Source of the DNA: Verticillium longisporum | Taxonomy: Eukaryota; Ascomycota; Sordariomycetes; Glomerellales; Plectosphaerellaceae | DNA: 64,000 nt | Direction of reading: 5' to 3' | Assembly: GCA_019188255.1 (NCBI GenBank) | Contig: JAETXT010000014.1 | Span: 868,001 to 932,000 of the forward strand | In this document: piece by piece, positions 57,549-64,000 of the stretch | Position numbering within the stretch: the first letter of the stretch is position 1 | Layout of the letters: the number at the start of each line of letters is the position of its first letter | The notes under the pieces: model-generated | The model's input: only the letters and a program-made list of their open reading frames with translations | Told to the model about the DNA's origin: nothing | Database searches by the model: none | Position numbers and translations under genes: made by a program

Positions 57549-59174
57549 CTACTTTGAGCTTCGGAAATGCTTGACCGGATTCAACAGCAAAGGGTGTAAC
57601 CGGCTACGCTCCCAAATCGAGGCTCTGGGCGAAGAGTATATGGAGCTTCTCGGCGACTCAGGCTCGACTACCGGCAAGTCTGGTACGGGGATCTCGTTCT
57701 TTTCCCGCACTTCATCCTTGTTGAGCCAGGGCATTGACGCGCGTGGAAAGGAAAAGACGGAGGAAGACTCCCAGTCCCAGTCCCAGCCCGAGTTGTCTCT
57801 GATCTTGGCCGGCACAGGGAGGGGAAGCATCGATGGTTCCTCCGCCACACTTTGTGCACGAAAGACTGGTCTATCCTCGACACAAGGCTCGGGTGCAATC
57901 GACGCCCGGAGGAACGTCAGAGGCCGGACAAACGGCCATGTCCAGCTTGGGGGCCGGGTCGGAGGTCTGGGCTCCAAGTCTATGTAGCGTTCGGACCTGC
58001 GTTTCCGCCACCGGACCAGAAAGACCAGAAACATGGCCACAAAGGCAGCGCCGGCTTGTGATGTGTAAGTTTCAAGCCCCCCAATACGCTGGAAGGACAT
58101 GTACGTACCAATACTACCAATGGCGATTCCGCCTTTCTGACCAGAATTGAGACCTCCGATGGCTGAAGCAGAGCCTGCTGTTGCGCCACCGGTCGGCGAT
58201 GGCATCATCTCATCTGGTTTCGCGGTGCCGGTGACAGGAGTGCCCTCGACTGGCGGGGGTAGCAGATCATCAAGCGACGTAGGGCTTGCGGTCGACGATG
58301 TGGACCGAGGAGGGAGTGGCGTCAACGTCTCAATAATTGGCAGCCGTGAGGGAGGCTCAACGGGTTGCTGGGCGATGGGTAGAGTGCTTGGAAGCGGCAC
58401 ACGAGACAATCGCGGTGTTGATGTGGTCGTGCGTGCGGTTTCCACCTCGGACGAGGCCGTTGTCGATGTCGTTGTCGATGTCGTTGTCGATGTCGTCGTC
58501 TCTTCCGAAGATGTTGTAGGAGGCGGCGAAGGAGAAGGCGCGGGGGGAGGCGGAGGCGGAGGCGGAGTCGTTGTGGGCTCATCAGTAGTTGGGGGGGGCG
58601 GTGATGGTTCGCTCGATGGCGATGGTAGTGCTGGTGGTGGTGGCGGTGATGGAGGAGGAGGTGATGGTGGAGGGAGAGAGGGGGGAGGGAGAGAGGGGGG
58701 AGGGAGAGAGGGGGGAGGAAGAAAAGGTAGAGCCGGCTCTGGCTGTTTGGCCGATGGTTGTTCCCTTTGCCTTTCTTTCCCCTTGCCTCGACCATTTCCT
58801 TTGCCTTGACCGTTGCCCTGGCCGTTGCCTCGACCATTGCCTTGGCCATTGCCTTTTCCTTGACCATTTCCCTGTCCATTTCCCTGTCCATTTCCCTGTC
58901 CATTTCCCGGTCCATTCCCCTTGCCTTGACCTCTGCCGTCGCCGCCCCCATTACCTCTGTTTCCGTCTTTTCCACCCTGTCCATTATCACCATTGTTTCC
59001 ATTACCACCTCCCTTCCCCTTCCCCTTTCCATCCCCTCCGCCGCCTCGGTCTGACCCGCCAGAGGACGGGTCACCTTTGCCCGAGCCTGGTCCCTGGCGA
59101 GGGACAACGAGACGGTTGCTCCGACGCCTTACCGAGTCGGTGATCTCCACCGTGGGAGAACGAATGATGGCCAT
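57549..59174 (-). CDS. Single-pass membrane protein with Gly/Asn repeat, Pro and Thr-rich regions
   Basis: Exons 59174-58109 and 58054-57549, about 523 aa. The 54-nt intron (GTACGT to CACAAG) is 3n and stop-free; removing it fuses GGIAIGSI with AGAAFVAMFLVFLVRWRKRR into one transmembrane helix with a basic stop-transfer. N-terminal to it are a Gly-rich block with repeated GQGN units, repeated PPPSL units, and a Thr/Ser-rich, probably O-glycosylated stalk. The cytoplasmic tail contains DWDWESSSVFSFPRASMPW and RSSIYSSPRASIW, possible phosphosites. The layout resembles fungal wall-stress sensors of the Mid2/WSC kind, but there is no WSC domain and no clear signal peptide. ATG at 59174 is the first in frame, with a good context. 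Confidence 0.72.
   Translation of the reverse strand: MAIIRSPTVEITDSVRRRSNRLVVPRQGPGSGKGDPSSGGSDRGGGGDGKGKGKGGGNGNNGDNGQGGKDGNRGNGGGDGRGQGKGNGPGNGQGNGQGNGQGNGQGKGNGQGNGRGNGQGNGQGKGNGRGKGKERQREQPSAKQPEPALPFLPPPSLPPPSLPPPSLPPPSPPPPSPPPPPALPSPSSEPSPPPPTTDEPTTTPPPPPPPPAPSPSPPPTTSSEETTTSTTTSTTTSTTASSEVETARTTTSTPRLSRVPLPSTLPIAQQPVEPPSRLPIIETLTPLPPRSTSSTASPTSLDDLLPPPVEGTPVTGTAKPDEMMPSPTGGATAGSASAIGGLNSGQKGGIAIGSIGTYMSFQRIGGLETYTSQAGAAFVAMFLVFLVRWRKRRSERYIDLEPRPPTRPPSWTWPFVRPLTFLRASIAPEPCVEDRPVFRAQSVAEEPSMLPLPVPAKIRDNSGWDWDWESSSVFSFPRASMPWLNKDEVREKNEIPVPDLPVVEPESPRSSIYSSPRASIWERSRLHPLLLNPVKHFRSSK
58670..58725. repeat. 15-bp in-frame minisatellite
   Basis: About three units of GGGAGGGAGAGAGGG inside the membrane-protein gene, encoding PPPSL on the minus strand. 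Confidence 0.8.
58867..58914. repeat. 12-bp in-frame minisatellite, 4 units
   Basis: Units TTTCCCTGTCCA three times, then TTTCCCGGTCCA. The minus strand encodes GQGN repeats. Looser variants extend to about 58985. Confidence 0.88.
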
Positions 59175-60884
59175 GACGAAGGGAGGGCCGACAGAAGGTG
59201 CAAATCGTGTGAGAAAAACTCTCAGGAGCGAGCAATGCCTAGACACGCAAGTTGACCCGCTCAGCAGTCGAGGGAGGCCACGCCATCTTTATTGCGACGA
59301 CGAGACCCGTCATTTGCCTGACAGCGAGCTGGTCCCAAGTTGTCAAACGGTCGACCTCGACCACTGTGTCGCCTGGTCCCATGTTTGGAAACGCTTGGCA
59401 TCTGGACCAATGCCAGAGGACTTTGGGGGGCGAGGGGACGCAGGCAATGGGAGGGTTCGACGATGGTGGTGGACGGTGCTCGAGAGTGCAGCCCACAGAC
59501 GGGACGGGCGTTTCAAAGGAGCTCTGACCTGGCGGTCCAACGGCGCGGCCTGGTCAGCACCTACCTCTCTGCGCGCGGGTCGCCTATGCTTGTTCCCTAC
59601 CCGACGGTCACCTCGGTGAGTCTAATGTTGCGCGGGGAATACAGGTTCAGGCCAAACAGGGCCCGTGTGAATAGTGTTGCACCATCCCCACCGGCTTGGG
59701 CGGCGATGATTTTCCCGGTGCTGGCCATTCGCCTGGCTCGCGTCCGTCTGTGCTTTCAGGTACGCGCATCATGGCGCCGCTAGAACTATGGAGAAAATCC
59801 TGTTAGATTGCAGTGGCCACGATGCATCGGACGGAGTGACTGCTGTGACAACAAATTTGGCGCGAGCACAAGTGGTGGCCCGTCAGCAACTAGGTACGAT
59901 AGATAGGTCAGGTAGGTAGGCAGGTAGTGAAGGCATTCTAGAGCTTCAATACATGTCTCCGTCATGGATGCATCTGTCCAGGTTCTGAAGCCGTGCATGA
60001 CAGGCTAGAAACAATAAATGTCATGATAACAACCTACATAGATCACAGCCCGGCACTGCACAAGTGTCGTCCCGAGCCTATGAGGACGAGTACTGGTACG
60101 CGATTCATGTGGAGCTGGGATGTTTGCATTCACCACCCCAGGCGAGGGACGTAGATCACGTGCTCTCTCGACCTTTCCGCGACGGACACCACGTCGTTCG
60201 TTGCCTTTGTGTTCCCCCCCACACTCACGCTGTAGCTGTAGGAATCGTCGCGGTGCCATCGCGTCCCGGCTCGTCCCACCCACACCCACTCCCCACACTG
60301 AGACAACTTCGAGGTCTCACAAGACGACATACCTGACGACTTGTACTTGCTGCTCAGTATTTTCTGTCGCTATTAAGCTCTCCTTGTTTTCGACTGCATC
60401 ATCTTCTTCTCAATACACTATTGGCACAAAAAGCTGCTGGTGTTCTCTCTTCACTCCGCAACTGCCTTCATCAGTACCAGACCTTGTGAAGGAAGGCTCT
60501 TTGTAAGTCTCATACAGCGCTATAAAAAAAAAAGCAATCCTCCGCATCTCCAATCCACACCAGCGGAGAAGACTTTTCTCATTGCAGTCATTTCAATGAA
60601 TGGTTTGTTATTCCTTCTTCTCCGCTCCTTTGGCGTGCTGTCTTCCATTGCAAAGCGGCGGGCTTGCGATGGTGAGAACGGCCTTTTCGCACTTTCCTTC
60701 TTTCTGGCACCTTCCTTACCCCTAATCGGATTCCCTCACCCCCTGCACAAAGCAAATACCTTTCAAAGCAGTCTTGCTAACAAGTATCAGCTTCTCATGT
60801 CACGACTGTCAAGCCACGTCTTCCACATCAGGCCATCCAATTCGTCTAGATGCATCATGCCTATGGCCGTCTGAGCTCGTGACC
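59175..60884. promoter_or_regulatory. Divergent region, membrane-protein gene / SNF2 gene
   Basis: 1.7 kb with no supportable gene. AGGTAGGTAGG steps lie at 59907-59930. The 60300-60880 part is T/C-rich with TTTTTC and TCTTC runs and is probably the SNF2 promoter and 5' leader. Confidence 0.4.
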
Positions 60885-63800
60885 ATGTGCGACTCCAATG
60901 AAGACGATCCCTACGAGTGGGACGTCGAAAGACTCGCCTCCGAACTAGGCCGTGAGGGACGTTCTTGGGGCTCGCTGAACCCTGCAAAGAGACCGGATCC
61001 TGAGGCTCTTGCCCGGTCCCTGAGACTTCATGAGGTAGATGGAGAGATCCTGCTCAGCTGGGAGGATGAGTTCCAAACCCTTGACACTTTGTTTTCCGAT
61101 CTCGGGCTCAGAAAGTCCATCCACAAGTTCGCACTCAAAAAAGTGATCGCAGCTCTCAAGAAGCGCAGTCCGACCTACAGAAAGGCTCAAGCCCAGCGTG
61201 CCAAAAGCCAGACCCCTGAACCATCACAGCACGCTGAAGATGCGGAGATGCAAAGTATGCAGCCTGGAGTCTTCGATAACGTCACGGACACGGCGACCAT
61301 GCCTGCAGCCTTGAACCCTACGGACTACATTAGCAAACCTGCCCCGTTGGCGGCTGCCCCCAAAGGCAGCACGACTTCTCCGTCAGGTCAACCGCTTTCA
61401 CGTGAGCCCGCACAGAAGAAGAGAAGGCTGGCACCAGAGCTCATCTCGGCAAACGTCAAAGGCAATGGCCTCCCATCCGCTGCCGCTACTGTGGTCGCCA
61501 ACTCGCAGACACACAGCGCTCTCTACCTACGGAACAACAAGTTCATAACAAGCGCGACTGTACATCATTCAGACTTGGACCCGCTCACGCTTCAAGACGA
61601 TACCGCAGACCATGCTTCAGTACAATTTCATTGGGTGCGACCCAAGCATATCCCGCCTGGAACACGTCTCCAGATCAACCGTGCCATGAAGAGATTGTTC
61701 CGGACTAACAACGAGTCATTTGCCCAGTTGGCGTCCGGATTCGTACCACAGCTCGAATACACTCAGCATTCGGACGAGTCCGTGGAAGACGAGTTGCTCC
61801 CCTTATTTGGAGACTCTGATGACGAGGCAGAGTATGATGCTGACACCCTGAGAGAGATGGAAGAAGAGGCCAACGAGGCCCAAAAGCCCCCAACATCCCT
61901 CTACCTTAGCAGGGAGAAAGTCGAGGCTATTCTTCACGAATTCGTTCAAGCCGTCGTGTCTTCATGGGCCAATACGAAACTTCCTCGCCTGCAGCACAAG
62001 GCCCACATGCTATGGAATCAAGCACGCCGCAATGACCGCAATCGACACATAAACCAAGCTGTCTTGCGCGTTGCTGATCTTGACCGTCGTATTGCAAAGT
62101 TGCGCGCCGAGATCCTGATACAAGACTGGTCAAATCCGAGCCAGCTCCGTCACCAGGCGCGATGTATGGAGGCCAGCTTAGAAGACCGAGAGCACCAGTC
62201 ATGGCTGGCTGGCATGCTCAAGGGTCGCGAGCCCCTAAGATCAAGCCCCTACCTCGGTCCCACGTATCCGTGATTCCGAAGGCCATAAACTTTTACCCGG
62301 ATGAAGAAGGCGATCTGATCACAAGCGAGGCAGAGGACAGTGATGGCAACAATGACTTTGTTGTCGACGATGAGATGGAAATCCTGTCGAGCCAGCAGCT
62401 GGTGTCCGCCAAAGAAAAGCTTTGTGGTTCTACAGAAGTCGAATCACCAAAGTCTCCAGTCTCTGCCGCTGGCAACCCAACTGAACTGACCCCAATGCGA
62501 TCCCCCCAGCCTAAAGCCGAGTTCACACCCCAGCCGAGCACTTTCATTGATCTTACGGCAGCTGATCGCATCATCACGAGCACCGCCCGCCGAACAGCTC
62601 TTGGCGAGCGGGATGTGATCAATTTAGTGACACCCGAGAAACCTCGGTCCCTGGCATCGTGGGAATCAGATGACAGTGGTCCAGCCGAATCGTCCTTGAG
62701 CGCTCAAAACGACGAGCTTGACATACCATTCGACCGACCGCAAGATATAGCTGCCATCGGCCTCGAGATATGGGAGGCAGCTAGAGACTCCAAACGGCTC
62801 ACAATCGCTTTCCTCTGGCACCGACAGGAGCCCTGGAGGAACGTCATATTCGATTTCATAACATCAGAGCATCCTGATGACCTATGGCGCGGTTTCATCC
62901 TTCCAGTCTGCAAGGCAGGGGGTCTCGCTGTCCATGGTGGACTTCATGCAGCAGAAGGGCTTTCCAGGCTCCGGAATATTCTCTGCCGACTGTTTTGCCA
63001 GTACCTGTCGTGCCATTCCATTCAGCGCCTGAGTGGAGTGGGGGAGGAAGCCAAGCTGCTGATCCTGCGCAACCTGAAAGCCTTTGCCGACTTTTGCCAG
63101 TTCCTCACACAGCATGTCATTCCACACTTCCCCAGGGTCGACGTGCAGCGCGGCCAAGCACTGACTTTGGCTGGCGAGAGGTCGGAAGAAGGGGAAGAGG
63201 AAGAGGAAAGAGAAGCCTCTGGAGACGAAAACTTGGCCGAAAACGAAGCTACTCCCTCCAAAAAGCGAAGGCGACGAGTCATTGAGGATCAGGAGGCTAA
63301 AGACAACCGAGAGGCCAACTTACAGAAGCAGGCCCTGGACGAGGAGCGCAGGCTGAAACTGCAGCAAAGGCTGGCCGCGTCGGCTACCATTTCCGGGGAC
63401 CGTTCGCGCCTCATCATCAACGTGAGTAAAAAGGGAGATGACGACAAAGACTTTGTCTACGTCAACGACGAAATAGCCAGGAGGATCAAAGACCACCAGA
63501 TCGAAGGTGTCCGATTCATGTGGAACCAAGTCGTCGCGGGAAAACAGGGCTGTCTGCTGGCTCACACCATGGGCTTGGGAAAGACGATGCAGATCATCAC
63601 TCTTCTCATTGCCATCACCGAAGCGTCCGCTTCGCCTGAGCCATCCGTCCGAGCGCAGATACCGGAGCGACTTCAGCGATCGCAAACCTTGGTCATCTGT
63701 CCCACCGGTCTCGTGGACAACTGGAGGGAAGAGCTCACGGCCTGGGATAAGCATAGCGTCCTTGGTGAACGCTACACTGTTGATTCGAAGCAGGACAGTG

Positions 63801-64000
63801 TCACGAGGACGAGCACGTTGCAGGAGTGGGACGTTCGTGGTGGCGTCCTGATTCTCGGATACGATATGCTGAGGAGCTTGGCTCGCGCCGATGAGAGGTT
63901 CAAAAAGATTCTTACAGACAGACCCAACATTGTGGTGGCAGACGAGGCGCATCGCCTGAAGAATCAAAAGTCGAAACTCGCAGCGATTGGCTCACAATTC
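60885..64000 (+). CDS. SNF2-family ATPase, Rad54/ATRX-like (truncated by window end; one apparent -1 frameshift)
   Basis: Starts at ATG 60885 (MCDSNEDDPYEWDVERL) and runs off the right edge. About 800 N-terminal residues precede the ATPase and are mostly charged, with a conserved-looking PYEWDVERLASELGREGRSW and a coiled coil near KQALDEERRLKLQQRLA. Motif I (Walker A) is LLAHTMGLGKTMQ at 63556-63594, motif Ia LVICPTGLVDNWREEL, and motif II DEAHRLKNQKSK (DEAH at 63941-63952). The HTMGLGKT form and LKDHQ-like IKDHQIEGVRFMW place it in the Rad54-like group near ATRX/ARIP4. Such enzymes translocate on DNA and remodel chromatin. The C4 run 62232-62235 lacks one base; frame 1 ends LRSSPYLGPTYP and the correct frame continues KIKPLPRSHVSVIPKAI. 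The helicase C-terminal lobe lies outside the window. Confidence 0.9.

Noticed and set aside
59239..59246. Upstream start for the single-pass membrane protein
   Set aside because: The codon there is GTG; the first ATG of the frame, in good context, is at 59174.
20712..62273. Interpreting the frameshifted genes as pseudogenes
   Set aside because: All shifts are single lost bases, flanking sequence is fully conserved, splice sites are intact and essential genes are affected.
1..64000. CRISPR arrays, rRNA and tRNA genes
   Set aside because: The tandem repeats have no unique spacers, and no tRNA-like A/B boxes or rRNA sequence were recognised by eye; a tRNA scan was not run.

Overview
The window looks like a nuclear chromosome segment of a filamentous ascomycete (Pezizomycotina, most likely Sordariomycetes and possibly Hypocreales). 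Genes are spread on both strands, most carry short GT..AG introns of about 50 to 130 nt, coding third positions are GC-rich, and spacers are long and pyrimidine-rich. The set of families (NIPA transporter, STE3 receptor, fungal GH1, mitochondrial SSB, FACT subunit, ERF4) is typically fungal. No plasmid, viral, CRISPR, rRNA or clear tRNA feature was seen. The genus is inference.

Layout: 0.2-2.3 kb NIPA-type Mg transporter (-); 3.0-4.2 kb orphan gene (+); 4.2-14.1 kb a gene-poor stretch with three copies of a ~200 bp terminal-inverted-repeat element (MITE); 14.1-16.7 kb large disordered orphan protein (+); 17.7-19.7 kb bHLH transcription factor (-); 20.7-22.6 kb AMP-forming acyl-CoA synthetase (-); 23.7-25.6 kb FACT subunit POB3 (+); 26.0-27.0 kb aldo/keto reductase (+); 27.4-28.4 kb GFA-domain protein (+); 31.1-33.0 kb GH1 beta-glucosidase (+); 33.5-35.0 kb SLC10A7/Rch1-like carrier (-); 35.5-39.1 kb TM7S3/TM198-domain membrane protein (-); 43.4-44.9 kb orphan membrane/coiled-coil protein (-); 48.5-50.1 kb ERF4-type Ras-palmitoylation subunit (+); 51.0-52.8 kb STE3-type pheromone receptor (-); 54.2-54.8 kb mitochondrial SSB (+); 55.2-57.0 kb glutathione synthetase (-); 57.5-59.2 kb single-pass repeat-rich membrane protein (-); 60.9 kb to the edge, a Rad54/ATRX-like SNF2 ATPase (+, truncated).

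The genes do not form an obvious pathway or secondary-metabolite cluster; most are dispersed housekeeping functions (chromatin, glutathione, ion transport, mitochondrial DNA). The nearest thing to a theme is the convergent ERF4/STE3 pair, both tied to Ras/pheromone signalling.

Two signals stand out. First, the MITE family, with two nearly identical copies in opposite orientation and a third whose two ends changed together. Second, at least eight conserved genes lose frame by exactly one missing base, mostly in homopolymers or CG runs, while reading perfectly on both sides. Because these include normally indispensable genes (POB3, glutathione synthetase), base-calling deletions in the assembly are more likely than pseudogenes. 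Gene models below therefore give exon coordinates plus the site where one base appears to be missing.
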